A stretch of 64,000 nt of DNA from Henricia sp. BOLD:AAB3569 (GCA_037783545.1 JBBELK010000112.1:372001-436000); one strand, 5' to 3'. Numbered from the stretch's first letter, positions 9,825 through 24,800 are shown. Program-made: numbers and translations. The notes: generated by a model not told the origin, from the letters alone.

Positions 9825-12800
9825 GTATACATTGTAAAAACCTTTTTGGCATTTTTTATTTTTATTTTATTTGTTTAACTACTTTATCACAATTTGGATA
9901 GTCTTTCACTTTATTTGGCCCTGGTACTGCATTATTTTTGGCCAAAATTTGATTTTGCAAAAATATGATTTTGCAAAAAAGGCAATTAGATGGGTCCTTT
10001 CAAGGTAAAGGAATACTTTTGACAATCAAAGCCAGGGCTGTGTTCCAAATACACCAACATTTGCAACGTTCGCCAACATCTGGTACCTGGACTTCCATAG
10101 ACGAGTGCACAAAAGCACTGTAAGCAGTTGCCAACGTTTATGTAAGTGGAACGCAGCCCATATTTTCAAACAAGGGGCTTTATCTCGTCTCAGAATCTTT
10201 ATCTCTTCTCGATGGACTGGCATCCCATCCAGGAGGAGCAGCGTTCGAATTAGCACTGGTCCGTTGGCCAAATGACAGTTGAAATCGTCTCGGGCCAGCT
10301 AGAAAGCCTCCCCGAATGGTCCGGTTGTCCAGTTGAATTCAAATAGACCCATGCCATGTATGTGAAATTTCCGCGTTAATTTCCTTAATGCGCTTTTTTT
10401 CTTCATGTTTCCGCATTTTTGTTGAGCGTGGCAAATTTTATTTTCCACTTTTTTCTACGCACGCATGGTCGTCGTCCATCTTGTTTTTACCAAGCAAGAA
10501 AACAGCGCCCTCCGTTGACAGTAAATACATGTAGACTTGTCCAAGTCTATGACACTTCCGTCCGCGCCAAGACACTTATGTGCGTGCGTGATTGTATGTA
10601 AACTGGGCGCGCGTGCAGACCGCGACTGCAATGAGTCGTGATTCAGACTTGTGCAAGTCTAGTTACCAAGATGGCGCCATGAAACGTCCGTGTAGTGTGT
10701 CGTGTGCGCTCGTGTTTTTGCGTGTTTTTGCCGCCCGCTGCGCCTAGAGTTGACCGGCCGCTCTCGCTGGCAGGTTTGCTGGCACGGCTCGCCTGGCCTG
10801 CCGTCCTTGCCCTGTCCATCAAGGCCGTGCCGTGCAGTGATAATTTTTAAAGCTGAACGGATACTGGCCGTGTCCGTTAGCGATGTCGATCCTGCAAATC
10901 GTGCAGTTCCCGGGCCGGGAAGCGGCCTGGTCTATGAAAAAGTTTTACCAGACGACCAGACTGTCACAGTGGATTTGGGTTGTAAGATTGCAGCTTATTG
11001 ACTTCCAGAAGGTGAAAATGTAATGAAAAAGTCATCATACTAAAATGTACTAACTGTATATAAATGTTGACAAATATTTTAAAAACAATTATGTTGGCCT
11101 CCATAAAGTGTTTGCATTAAATTTATAAATGCTTCACTGCCCATTTTTAAAAATTGTTAGTAACAATATTTAAATGTCCACAAAAACATGCATCCGTGTG
11201 AGTTTGTATTAAACAAAGGAGCCTTTTTTAAGACCCAAGAATAGCTAAATAATTCACCACACATTTTCAAACTGGGGAGAACCTTGACTATCAAACTTTC
11301 CTATTTTTAATATTCACTCAAATGTGTTTATTGCAAACACTAAAGGTCGACTGTGTGTAAAATGAACAACCAGAATTGAAATTTGAAGCGGGCCACTTGA
11401 AACGCCAACGGGCCAGTCAAAACTTAAGCCAACTGGTCCTGGTGGCCAGTTGGGAAAAAAGTTAAGGGCGAACGCTGAGGAGTACACGTAGCATTGCTTC
11501 TAGTCACTCCATGCCACTAAAACCGGGGATGAGTAACGGCCGTATGAGCCAATATTGTCTCATAAATGATTTACATACCTTCCTGTCTACCTCAAAGGAG
11601 TAACAAAATGATTGACAACATATCTTTCTAAAACCTCCATGTAATCTCCTATTTAATGTACCTGGACAATGTCCTGGTGTCTGTGTGAATTACATGTGTA
11701 CAATGGGTTTCAAAAAAGCATGTTGCCACACTATTTGTTGCTCCTTCGGGGCTTAAGTTATCTCCTTTACTTTGAGACAGGGTATACTCTCATACAATAT
11801 CTGTTTGATATTTCTCAGTGTGACTTGATCTTCTACAGCACTTTGTTGCTTCACCACACAGCACCACAAAACCTTGGCAAATAGACAAGTTACAATTCAT
11901 TACGTGGTATCTCCATAATCTATACATAAACCTTCCTTAACAATTTCTACAGAATGAATCGGCTGGTACACAATCCCACTTGTCATTTACAAAAAGAGAC
12001 TGTCATTATTAGGGTATAATATGTTACATTGTATTTGCTTCTATTACTTTTTCATTTTCCATATAAATCTTGAAAACTTTTCTACGTTATATTCCTGTTT
12101 TCTGTTATAGTTGGCAAGATGGATGCAGCCACATCACCCATTGCTTTCTCTGTTTCCAGCAAAACATCAAAGTAAGATAACTTCCTTTGCTTGTCTGCGA
12201 TCTTATAATTAGGTGCCACTGGATCGTTATGCCCAAACTTTATATAACCCTCAAATGATTACCCTAGTCTGTGCCCCTGTAGTCACCTTTAATGTTGAGT
12301 TCACTTTAATACCGGTCAGGTCCACCCTTGGAAATCTTGGCCTCAAGCCCAGGCCCACTGAGTAAGGCTTTTTTGCCGCCGTGCGTAAAAGCAGGTATCA
12401 ATCATACTACTGCGGGCCCAGTAAACAACTGTGTCTTGAGGGGGACCTCCATTCATCTATTTAGGCCATTAGAGAAAGGATTGTGTCTGCCAAACAGTGT
12501 TATTTACGCGTTATACAAAGTGCCTTCCGGAGTCTCCCCTTGAAGCCTCCATGCAATTTTTTGGGCGGTGCATCTCCGAGGGTTCAGTCAGCTCAGTACC
12601 TCTTTCGAGGAAACGATGAAAAGCTGTGCCCATTCTTTCAAGAAATTGTGCTAGTTCCCTGGCTATATACTACATGGAAAACGGAGCCATAATACCATGT
12701 TTAGTCAGAGGCCTAGTTCTTTCACATGAAGCTGCCAATTGTGTATGTTGTGATAGTATTTCTTTAATCCCTTGTTTTGGCAGGCACTCTATGAAGTCCA

Positions 12801-15800
12801 TTACAGACCATCCAGTCATGGATGACTATCTTAGGGTTTATAGCATCATCATGGATTTCAAGGAGTCACTCGTCACGGCTCTCAAAGATAAAGGTATAAG
12901 ACAATTACAGGAATGGCAGACAGAATGATAGAAATTCTTTCAGGATTTCCAGCAAAGAGCTGTTTGCAGCGTTTCTATTTTTTTAAAATCATTTGCAGAT
13001 AATTTGTTTCCATAAATTCCTGGAAGAATCACATTTATTTCTTAGGGTCGTTCCACGAAGTTGGGACAAAAAAGTGTGACATTTCTTCATTTCCACAAAA
13101 TGGTCAATAAGTGAGTGGATAGTCGTGTTTCTGTATAATGATGTTGCAAGATATGGTTGCTTTGCCTGTTCTGTGCTAATTTTTAAGTCTTGATGGAGTT
13201 TAGCAATTTTGAATTAATTGAAAAAAATTATGGTTACCGATTAACAGGGACGCCACGCCAATTTATTTCAATTTACTCCGACCCTGAAAGTAATCTTATT
13301 GAATTTGACATAAGAACAGTTTTTAATCTAAACAATCATTTGTAATCTAAATCTGGAAAATTCAAACTTAAATAAGAGGACAATAAAATATTTTTTATGC
13401 TAAATCTTTCTTGTGTTTTTCTTCCAAATAGACCTGTTAACAGCTGCCGAGAGATTATCCGATATTGATCAGTTGACCTTCGACCATAACCTCAATATTC
13501 AGAACCAGATGTATGAAATGACTACCAACATCATGAGCTGTAAGTACGCACTAAATGAGTTTGCATCTGTATTAACAAACAATTTTTTTTCTCATACTTT
13601 AGACAGTTTACGCATCCATATTGGCTAAAAGCACATCACGTGGGCAGTCTTAAATACTTTTGAGCCTTGCTCACGGCCGCGGCCACACCCTGGTCAGGGC
13701 GTATGGAACACGTACACGCACACACAAACTGCACGCTCCAAGTACCCAGGCATGCGCGTACAACACGCTTGCATTACGTGTAACGCGCGCGATCGAACGA
13801 AACATCTCAACGCACAGCTAGCAGTTCATACAAATGCAGTAGAAAGTAAATTCATGCAAAACATGGCAAAACGACAAGCTAATTTTGGTGAGTTTTACCG
13901 ATTTACACAAAAAGGTATTGATGAATAGGATTAAAAGTAGGTTTGACCCGTCTTAAACAATCCGTTTAAAACCCGCTGATAATGGCACTAAGACCTGGGA
14001 CCCTAGCCGGTTTTAAACTTATGTTTAAGACTGGCCAAACCTACTTTAAATCTCTAAATAATAGCTAGCTTTGTGTAGCGCTTTATCACCTCGCCTAGCG
14101 GTTCGGGCCATTATCAGCGCCCAGGACCCTAGCCATTTTTAAACGTACATGTATGTTTAAGACTGGTCAAACCTAAATAATAGCTGGCTTTGTGTAGTGC
14201 TTTATCACCCAAGTATCGAAGCATGGTTGCCATTATTATCCTGCCATCAGGGAATCGTCAGAATCATCTCACTTTCTTCAATAATGCTTCTGATGGCTTC
14301 ATTTTGATTATCACTTTGTGACTGAAGCTTTTTCTCAGTCAGCGGTTTATTTTGTCATCTTATTTTCTGTTTCAGTTTTGAAAGAGGCAGCTAACGTTAT
14401 CAATAGCTATCTGTTTAATGACTTGGTAAGTAATGATGGTATTATTACCTCTACAAATTCAAAAGTTACATGTTAAATTAACCCTTGCTTATTAGCCCTT
14501 TCCCCTCCCCCAACTTTTTGAGCTTTCAATACCGTTATGAACAAATATGCCTGCAGCCTCATGTTGTCTTGCATTTTTTTGTTCGAAATCTCCATTGTGT
14601 CAACGAGCAGTTAATTTGTTGACTTCTTTCATACAGGCTAGTGACCTGCACCAAATTTTAAACCTGATCATATATTCATATTTCACGTAAAAAGCGAACA
14701 CAAAATGCGAAATTGACCTCACAGCGCAGTTTTCCCACTGCGAATTCACAGAAAGTTGAACTAGTTTCAACTTTCGCAAATGTTTGCCTCTTAGTGTTTG
14801 ATGTCAGATTTACATCAGATTCGTGTTCGCATGAAGTATGAAACAGGCTGAATAGACCGATCCAGTAAGCTCCGCCCATTTATAAATTGCCTAGCAACAT
14901 GCCACACATGTGAGACACGTGTGCAGTAGAGTCGCGTGGCCGTGCCGTGCGTCAGCGCCCTGGTCAGTGCACATTGAAACAAGCACACGCACACAGAAAC
15001 TGCACGCTCGAAAGCAAAATGTGCACTTAAGTATCCGGTCGTGTGCGTGCATGTACAACAGGCACAACACGCACAACACGCCTGCATTACGCGTAATGCG
15101 CGCGATCGAACAAAAACATATCGACACACATCTAGAAGTGAATGCAGAACATACATGTAGCAAAACGACAAGCTAATTTTGATGAGTTTTTCCCATTTAC
15201 ACAAAAACACATTTATAAAGGGATTAAAAGTAGGTTTGGATAGTCTTATACAATCCGTTTTAAACCGGCTAGGGTCCTCTGCGCTGATAAAAATGATGTT
15301 TATGGTGTTTTTGCGTCACTCGTGCTGCATTTCGCCGTAGCTCTGTGCAAACAATTTTGAGGACTCGGGTAGCCAAAATGGCGGTCTACTTTTTGGCTAC
15401 TTGAACCCGAGGTTGTGATTGGTCAATTCCAAAATGCGCGGAGCTTACTGGATCGGTCTATTGTTACCACGTTACCCAACAGGAACCAGCCGTGTCGTCG
15501 CTAGTCATCACCCAGGGGGAGACACTAAGCTTGACGAGAGAATGCACAGAAGACAAGATTGTAACGGAACTGGATTCCTCTGCAGATTTCAACACTAGTG
15601 TGGGGGATCTGGATGTTAAGGAACTCGGAAAGAATTATGAAAACCTGTAAGAACATCCTGTAAACTCGCCCCAGATGCAAAACTTAGGTCTGAATTATCC
15701 AAATTGTATGGCCCATGTAAAATTACCCACAAGACCATTGTATTATTTATAATGACCCAGAATGTTACTTCCTGAGTTGACAAGAAATTTGTTTTTTAAA

Positions 15801-18800
15801 ATGTGTGTGCACACAGTTTTTTTACCATTCATTTTATACAAAACCATATGGGTCATTCTATAAATTTGGGGTCCAACGTGTGACATTTTCCTGTCCCTGT
15901 TACACCTGACATACTGCCATTTGCCATACAAGTATTATTAAAAATGACTTCAAAACGTATTTTTATGAATTGTACTTTATGTAATCACTCCTTGAAATAA
16001 GAGGGATTTAAAGAATATGTCCTGAATTTACAAACTACAACATTTTACAAGATGTCAGACGTAACAGGGGACAGAAAAATTGGACCCCAAATTTATAGAA
16101 TGACCCATATGCAGATATTTGGGATTTAAAGGTTTATTGAAGCATTTCTGCAAGTTAGTTAATACCAACATTCTTCTTTATATAATGTCCTTATTCCAGG
16201 AATCTAAAAAAAAAGTCACATTGGGCTTTTAAAAAAGATTTCCTTCATTGTCTGCTAGATTATACAGGTTTTAACTTATTAAGATTTCACTGCACTGTCC
16301 ATTATCAGAGAAACAGCAAGGTTTTTATTGTATTTGTCTCTTATAGAAAACTAATCTTGGAGCAACAAAAGAATGACTATGAAGATAAACTAAAGTAAGT
16401 TTCGGTTGTCATAACAAGGTTAGCTTTTAAAATTTGCTCATGTCAAAGTTAAAGGGCCTGGGACATGCTAAACAACTTTGTGCCTAAGCTTTGCTTCATA
16501 ATGACGGATTACTTGTTCAGCAAGACATACTATTGTTCGTTTGGATGTAAAATCAATAAAAGGTGGCCTTTTTCAACTTTGAAGATTTCACTGCAATAAA
16601 TCACAGACAGAGGGCGCTGTTTTGAGTGCATCACATAAGGAAGACAGAAGGGAAAAGTTAAGAAAAAACATAAGACTTCAATTTGGACTTGTGGCAAATT
16701 GCTGCAGTTTCTACCCCCAGTTTTGTCATGGCTTACAGCAGGCAACATGTAAAACAAACTCAAACAGCCATGGATTACAAAAGTTTCAGGAAAATTGAGA
16801 AAAAACTGGAATCTTTTGTGCACAGTTGAATGTGATTTTCCTGTGTTTGCCTCTTGTGACATAGTGACCTTGGTCATGAATATGCATATTTGCATTAGCA
16901 TAAAAACTAAAAACCTTTGTTTTAACCCCCAAAGCAAGCTCCAAATAGGATTTTTATGACTTTAACTGAGTAGAGTGGTTTTAAAGCATAGATTTCATTG
17001 ATAAAAATCCTAAATAAGGGGCCCTTTAAGATTTTGATAAACTCGGGTTTGCATTATTGTACTTTTCTTTCTCCTACCACACGGAAGGTTACTGTGACCT
17101 GCTCTAGTATTTCATTTCATTTATTATTTCTCAGGGCAAACATGAAAGGTACAGTACACACAGATGAAAATTGAAATGAAACAAAACATTACATGGTAAC
17201 ACCCCTGAAGGATTGCCAAATGTGAACTAAATCACAATCGAGTGGCTCTCCAAATGCCGCCATGCCAACACTTAAAATACACATGTACAAAATAAAATAA
17301 TACTAGGTAATTAGGCGTTTTAAATAAATAAATAAATAAATTATATTGGTCGATTAAAAAATACATTCTTGTACAGTTATATATGTTGAATTATGGTTAA
17401 GTTACAAATAGATTTGCTTACAGTAAAGGGGCTATGCAGTACAATGCAGTATTCCATGCAGTACAATGTCTAAGCTGCTTGGACTACTGTCTCACACACA
17501 AAGTGTGGATGCAAACAATCTGAGATTGTGGATTTTAAACCATTTGTGGTACATGAACTCTTGAGCCAGGATACAAATTTTCTGTTGATCACCAGATTTC
17601 CACATTTTTCGAAAATCCAACCGTGGGAAAAAAGGTTTTTCACCCAATCCGCGGAACCGCATTTAAAAATTGACCACGCATATTCCAGGGGAAGAAGATA
17701 GATTCTATCTTAGTTGTACACATATAAAAGCATACAATGTCCAAAAGGCACACATTTTATATCATGTGATCTGGCCACTGAATGGACATCACCATGACAC
17801 ACTCTGTGTTCATTTGCTCGATAGCCTGTTCCAAGTGAATGATTATGCTTGGGATACAGACATACTGCAAGTGCGAAATTCATTCGAAAAATTGAATATT
17901 TGATCCTCCAGTTTTGCAAAACCAATGGTGCTTGCCGGAATCAAACACAAGAGTTGTCACGTGGCAATCAAGCACTTTATCTATTACACTACGGTGAACT
18001 TATTGTTCGTGCCATGATAATAGCTGTAGATTTTTTTCTGGCCCTGAAAAATCCACCGGCATTTTTAAAGGGGCTGTGTCATGGTTTGCGCATGCGCCAA
18101 TGTCTGATGTTTTGGCTAATGTACATGTGCGTGCGCGATCAGACATGTAGGGCCAGTGTCATTGGTTATTTGTGCATTTATTAACAATGCACAAACGGGC
18201 ACGTTGCACGCGTCATAGATGCGTGCCGTTTGATTTAACAACAACACCACAAAACACAGTCCATGCACTGGATGGCCCCTTGCTATGGCAGGCATACAGG
18301 GAAGGAGTCCCCAGTTACCGGATTGGTTTTTATGGCAAACAGTTTGAAAGGAAATTATGCATTCAGGATAACAACCAGACACTTAATTACACCACAGCCT
18401 GAATTACTGAAGTATTACAAAGGATGGCAAAGATTGAGCAAGATACGCAATATCTGAACTTGAAAAAGTTAGGCTAACTTTTTCAATTTTGCTTCGCATG
18501 GGCAGATTGTGACACAGCCCCTTTTACAACCCCCTTTGCTCTTTGTGTTCCTCTCAAAAAGCAACAATGCAGTCATGATGATGGAGCTCCAAGACGCAAT
18601 ACAGGAGCTACAGCACGAGCTGTCGGCCTTCGGGGGCTCTCCCATGAAGCCCTTCTCTGCTGTATCAGGCTCATCGGGCCACTATGATCAGAATGCAGAT
18701 CCAATGGTCATCTTTTCAAGGATGGACTCGGAACGGAATCAGAAAGCTCTGAAAAGAGCTGTCAATGCACACAAGGTGAGAGAATGGCAGCTTACACATT

Positions 18801-21800
18801 TGAAGTTTTGTCTCAAGTTTGGGTCATTTAAAATGATAGTTTGTTTCTGGGGCTTAGTTTCCATTTTTTAATTGGGCAAACTTAATCATATTATTGTTCC
18901 AGTTGGATCAGCACCATTACAGCGAGGTGGTGCAGGCAATGGACCAGTATACCATCCTGCCAGGCAAGCGGTTCGTTCACCTTGCCAAGAAATATACTCA
19001 TCATATGCACATGAAGCAGATTGAAGGTATGACTTGGCTGCCAAAATTATAATTCTTCCAGGCATGTAGACTGGGACGATGCTTGGGTTACTCATAACCT
19101 GCCCACAGTAGTTCCAGTGCCAGATCTGGTCACAACAGGTTGTGAGACTTGTGCCCTTGAGCAATGCACTTTACCATGCTTGCTTTAAACTCTTTCACTA
19201 TGGTGAGCTGCTCATTACAGGGGTTTGAGAAAGGTCTACTTCCGGCCGGAAAGCCACTGCCAGCGGTTCCTCTGTACACATAAACAAAAAACCTTTAATT
19301 AATTACGTCAAACACTTTGAAAAAATTCCGTAGTAAAAGAGCTAAAATAGGGGCAGAGGCAACTCGGTGTCTCGATGCAGACTAATTGCCCCTCATTTTA
19401 CACTTGTGATTCAACCGTGCAAAATGATTCAGATGTTTGGACAGTAACGTGCATGAGTTTTCGTGACCAGGTATAAAAATCAGCAGCTAGTGTAAGGTCA
19501 TTAAACTACGAAAATACAATTACATAAGTACAAATTTCAGGTAGTACATGTACACACAAATTCCAGGCAGTACCTGAGTGTTGCCTAAAATGTCCATTAT
19601 ATTTTCATATTTTGATGAGCTTGAATGTATTATTGGTATCTGGTTATGGTCACAAAAACTCTGACTCCTTTTACACATTTTAGGTTTTCAAACGGTAGTT
19701 CCTGTTTTAAGTTTCTTTGTTCTGGACCTTTTTATCATCAAACTTACCTTGTCTCTCTGTGCAGAGAATGTTAAACAGAGCAACTGTCTGGATGAGGAGG
19801 TGTATGCATTACTTGAGCGGATGGAAGCTCTGCAAAGTCTGGTTAGTGAGTTTTTTCTGATTCCATTGCAAAGAAAACTTAAGTTGCAAAGTCGGACCAA
19901 AGCAGAATGGCATAAACAAATAAAGCTGGTTTAAACATCAGCTCAGTGGTCTATGGGATGTTGAAAAATAACATGAAATATCTGTCAAGCAGACTTTCAA
20001 AGTTTCAAGTGATCTGAAAGAACCATATCTTTACAGATTTTGAACCAGTGTACACCATAGACCTTTATTGTGGTGCGTCCATCTTTGTCTTGTTCCCCAC
20101 TGCATAGTACATGTTTGTGTACGTGTCAGGCATGATCAGTGCGTGTCTGTGCGATAGCGCGTGCAGTCTTCCGTTGTTTTGAGAAAATCGATGTCCCTTG
20201 ATCGCACCGCGAGCATGTCATTGTGATGCACACAATGAACATTTTCAACACGGGGCCAAACTATTTTACTTCGGCAAGCCTCGCTTTAGTTACGTTCATT
20301 TTAATAGGGGAGAGGGGAAGATGGCCGCACCGTGATAAAGGTCTATACCTTTATATCTGGTCACAAAAATAATTTTAGGCCTAAACATAATTTACAACAG
20401 GTTCTTGAAATAATTTTGGGCGTTTGTAATAATATATCGATTGTAAAACGGATTGGTTTTTTTTTTCACCAGCCTCGGGTGGACTCTTTCCAAATCCAAC
20501 TAGCGCAATAATGTCTGTTTCTAAGCACGCCGCGGTCGTGACATAGTATTGTATTTGCACCGCTGTGGAAGTTCTGGGCATCTGTCTCTACGATGTTAAG
20601 GAATTGGCGTAAAGATTTCTCTCCGAGGCACAAAACTCCACCAAACCCTTCACCGTACACTACAAACCACCCCCTGCTTGCCCCGTTCTCACCCCAATCT
20701 TATCCCCAAATCTTATTCGACGGAGTTTCCTGACCGATCGTCATATATTCAATGCAATTATTAAAGACAAGCAAAACCAAATAATTCAAAGTGCTCTGTT
20801 TACTTAAAAACTCGAATTCTAAATCTGATAGACCTTTATTGTGGTGCGTCCATCTTTGTCTTGTTCCCCACTGCATAGTACATGTTTGTGTACGTGTCAG
20901 GCATGATCAGTGCGTGTCTGTGCGATAGCGCGTGCAGTCTTCCGTTGTTTTGAGAAAATCGATGTCCCTTGATCGCACCGCGAGCATGTCATTGTGATGC
21001 ACACAATGAACATTTTCAACACGGGGCCAAACTATTTTACTTCGGCAAGCCTCGCTTTAGTTACGTTCATTTTAATAGGGGAGAGGGGAAGATGGCCGCA
21101 CCGTGATAAAGGTCTATACCTTTATATCTGGTCACAAAAATAATTTTAGGCCTAAACATAATTTACAACAGGTTCTTGAAATAATTTTGGGCGTTTGTAA
21201 TAATATATCGATTGTAAAACGGATTGGTTTTTTTTTTCACCAGCCTCGGGTGGACTCTTTCCAAATCCAACTAGCGCAATAATGTCTGTTTCTAAGCACG
21301 CCGCGGTCGTGACATAGTATTGTATTTGCACCGCTGTGGAAGTTCTGGGCATCTGTCTCTACGATGTTAAGGAATTGGCGTAAAGATTTCTCTCCGAGGC
21401 ACAAAACTCCACCAAACCCTTCACCGTACACTACAAACCACCCCCTGCTTGCCCCGTTCTCACCCCAATCTTATCCCCAAATCTTATTCGACGGAGTTTC
21501 CTGACCGATCGTCATATATTCAATGCAATTATTAAAGACAAGCAAAACCAAATAATTCAAAGTGCTCTGTTTACTTAAAAACTCGAATTCTAAATCTGAT
21601 AAAAGTTTCTGGCCAGTGGCCTTATTCACAAAGACCACGCTATTTTTTGCATCGCATGTGGTTTGTGTGGAGTTAACTTGGTCTTAGCATGGGGTTTGCA
21701 AGCCCGCAAATGCTTTCAGAGTGCCTTTTGTGAATAGGGCCCCCGCTAAGTTTATCCATTAGGGGGGCAGTTTGCGTCCTTGGAAAATAGCGTGGTTTTT

Positions 21801-24800
21801 GTGATGCATAATACCGTCGCGCGCACAATACTTGCAGATTTGCGGGTATGGCGCAAAACCATCGAGTCGGATGTTCAATATTATTTTGAATCAAATCAAT
21901 GACCTCCAGAATAACATGCTGTGCCATCCGAAACCGTTTCATAAAACGATACCATCATTCCTGTGAAGATTTTTTCAAATATCTTCATCTAGTGCGAGCA
22001 AATAGCGCTATATTGTTTTTCTTTTATTTACAATCTGTTTGCGTGGTGTTTGCGGGACCTATTCTAACTCTCGCTAAATTTCTCCATTAACGTGGCAGTT
22101 TGCATCCTTGCAAAAATAGCATGATCTTTGTGAAATGCTCTGCAAGCTTTGCGTGAGGTTTGCAAGCCCGCAAACGCTTGCTCCTGGTGACTGCCTCATT
22201 CAGCGTCCTAATATTGTCCCTTGTTATCTTGAAACTTTCTGATGTGTAATGTCGGAAAGTACACAGGGTGGCCCATCTACAATGATCCATGACCTGTTGC
22301 TCGGTGGCGCCCAGCATTCGTAGCGTGGTGGCGATGCCGGCGATGCCGGCTATGCTACCATGGAACCTCAAGGAGGTATCACCGAAATCTTCAGAAGCAG
22401 AGAAGTCAAGTTTCATGCGCTTGGAGGGGGCATTACCAACAAATGGCTTATTACACATGCGTTACCGGTCAGGCGAGGCTGGGCGAAAGAGATACCCGTT
22501 CATTAAATCGTGGCCATCTCTGTCAGCTAGATGAACCATTCTTTCAGTGGCACCTGCTGGGACCAAAATGTGAGCCTCCAGTTTCGGAATGATGATCAAG
22601 GATGACTGGCTTTCCCAATTGTATGGTTGAATAACAAATTCCCAGTCGTTGGTTTGCGTGATTTTTCGTGTGTCCCAAATCCGCAGGCTGATCTCCCGAC
22701 CGCCTAGAACAGGGGAAGAAAGCCAAGTTCCTGTGGAGCAAGAACTGCTACATTGAACCTTCTCCTAGGCGCTCCTCCAAAGTATCGTTAATGAAAGGCA
22801 CAAAGTGTTTGCATATAGCTGCATTAATAAAATACATGGATTGGAGAATGTTAGAATCAAAGGTGCGACCCTTGTAAACCCCCCTTAAATCGTTGAAAAA
22901 AAATCATATAAGTCTACTCTCTGTTGTAACCATTGTTTGACCGCAAGACCCTGGTCAGAACATTTTGAGAGAACATTCTCCTAGATGTCCATGTTACCGT
23001 GATGTCCCCCTGCTGTAAAGTAATCTGGATCCGGGAACTGAATAGCTGCAACATCTGGCGACCTCTTCCCTTCGAGCACGTCCACTGGATCTGGAGCGGA
23101 GCATATGCGGTGGACCACCCGGATCCCCCAAAATGTTAGTTAGTTAGGGTATACTCGTCGTGGCTCAAAGGCACACATGAGCTGCCATATCGCAGGCATT
23201 GAAGCACTTTTTATCTTGAAACATCTTGATTAGCTGATCTTTATCAATAGCTTGGTTTTTCTATGGTTTATTAGTCGGTAGTGTCTGCCTCTGAAGTACA
23301 TCATTGGGCATCATTATGCAATGTGCCAACTGCTTCAGTTGTAGTTGTTTGGTCTCGACATACTGCGAAATTGATTTCACTCCTATTTTTTGAGGATTCG
23401 GTTGTTGGAATCGACAAAGGCTAGATCATCAGTTCAAGAACTTTGACCATCACCTATACGTGCTGTTGAATAAATAACAAAAGATGTATAAAAATATGCT
23501 AGAGCCAACCTATAATAAAAGCATTTAAAATAACTTACCTTTTTCGCATAACTAAAAGTATAAGTAACAAGACGTCATAATGGTTGTGGAGAATACAGTG
23601 AAAAAAATAAATAAACTGACATATTAACAGCAGATTATTATCTGCCCTGGCTGGTTTCCATTAAAAGGCTTGCTGAACTCTTTCAGTGCCAATTGTTAAC
23701 ATTTAAACCAAAAGTGCCCAACATTTTTCTTGAACTTGAAGTCTTATGCTCGTTGGTTGGTGTGTAGAGAGAGAAAATGATACAATCAAGATCGTACACA
23801 TACAATAGCACCTTCAGAGTATTGTGATAGGTTTATTGTCCATATAATGTACTACGGTACTATCGCATAGGCACTGAAAGGGTTAAAAATCCGAATCTGA
23901 TGTGGTGTCATCTGGATCAGCAGCAACCTCTTCCGTATCATCTCCAGATTCAGTATCACTCCCACTCGATGAAGGCACTTCAGTGATGTCTTCCTCTGAC
24001 TCGCTGCTGCCTGGACCCTGAGATGCATTTGGTACGCACCCCAGACTTGTGCCATATGTTGATTGCCGGCATCGGGTCAAATTCATCAACAGAGGGGGAG
24101 TGCAGCATTACAGTCAACTGATCTGTTACTGACTCGGCAGTGAGCCTCGTGCGCTGTACTGTCTTAAGTGTTTTCAGCCTGCTGAAGCCTCGCTCAACCT
24201 CAGCAGAGCTGGCTGGTATTGTCGGCATTAGGTCCACGAGGCTACAGATGTTTGGTAGCTCCTCCTTCAGCACGGGTACTACATCTGCCCATTTTGCCTA
24301 CGAGACTGTTTTGTACCTGTGGAATAGTTTCACATTTTTTTCACACATTTGCAATAACCTGAAATCCTAATTAATTGTCAAATAATCACCAATTTAATTC
24401 TTTAGTACTAACTTACATGTACTTCACAGGAACTGCATCGGTCTCAACTCCAACCCAAGTTAGGATTGGCAAGAAGTGTTTTACAAGCGATTCCACGTGC
24501 TCCTCTCCTAAGTCTGAAGGAAAGTCAATACACATAGATAGAATGAAATATAATAATGAATTTCTATTTTCACATTTGGGCTCTGCCTGAAATCACCACT
24601 TTCAGTTTTGTTTGCCAAAACCACAAAGAATCCATTCACATACCATTCTGAAGGCCCATTCGGCCAGAACTTGAAGCTGGCTATCCTCAAAGCAGACACT
24701 GGTGTTCATATCAGCAAATCAGTCTTCCAGGCTGGTGGCTAGTCTACTCAGCACAGTGGCAATATGGCTGTGTTTATGTTGCCGTCTCCAGTTAGAGGTT

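Larger units (their letters stand above)
9825..12110 (+). other. Intron 1: MITE, split SINE, TIR insertion
   Basis: A 2.3-kb intron holding a 125-bp MITE, a SINE fragment split by a 1.24-kb TIR element, and about 500 bp (11580-12110) in which I recognise nothing. Confidence 0.8.

Noticed and set aside
15020..15210. Overlapping Cys-rich open frames on both strands
   Set aside because: They come from the GC-rich cacaacacgcacaac repeat inside a MITE.
18542..18570. Alternative acceptor aatgcag for exon 8
   Set aside because: It would shift the frame; only the acceptor at 18561 keeps phase with exon 7.
20381..21431. Duplicate open frames on the minus strand in the 771-bp units
   Set aside because: Their identity reflects the DNA duplication. 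The composition is not protein-like and they lie in intron DNA.
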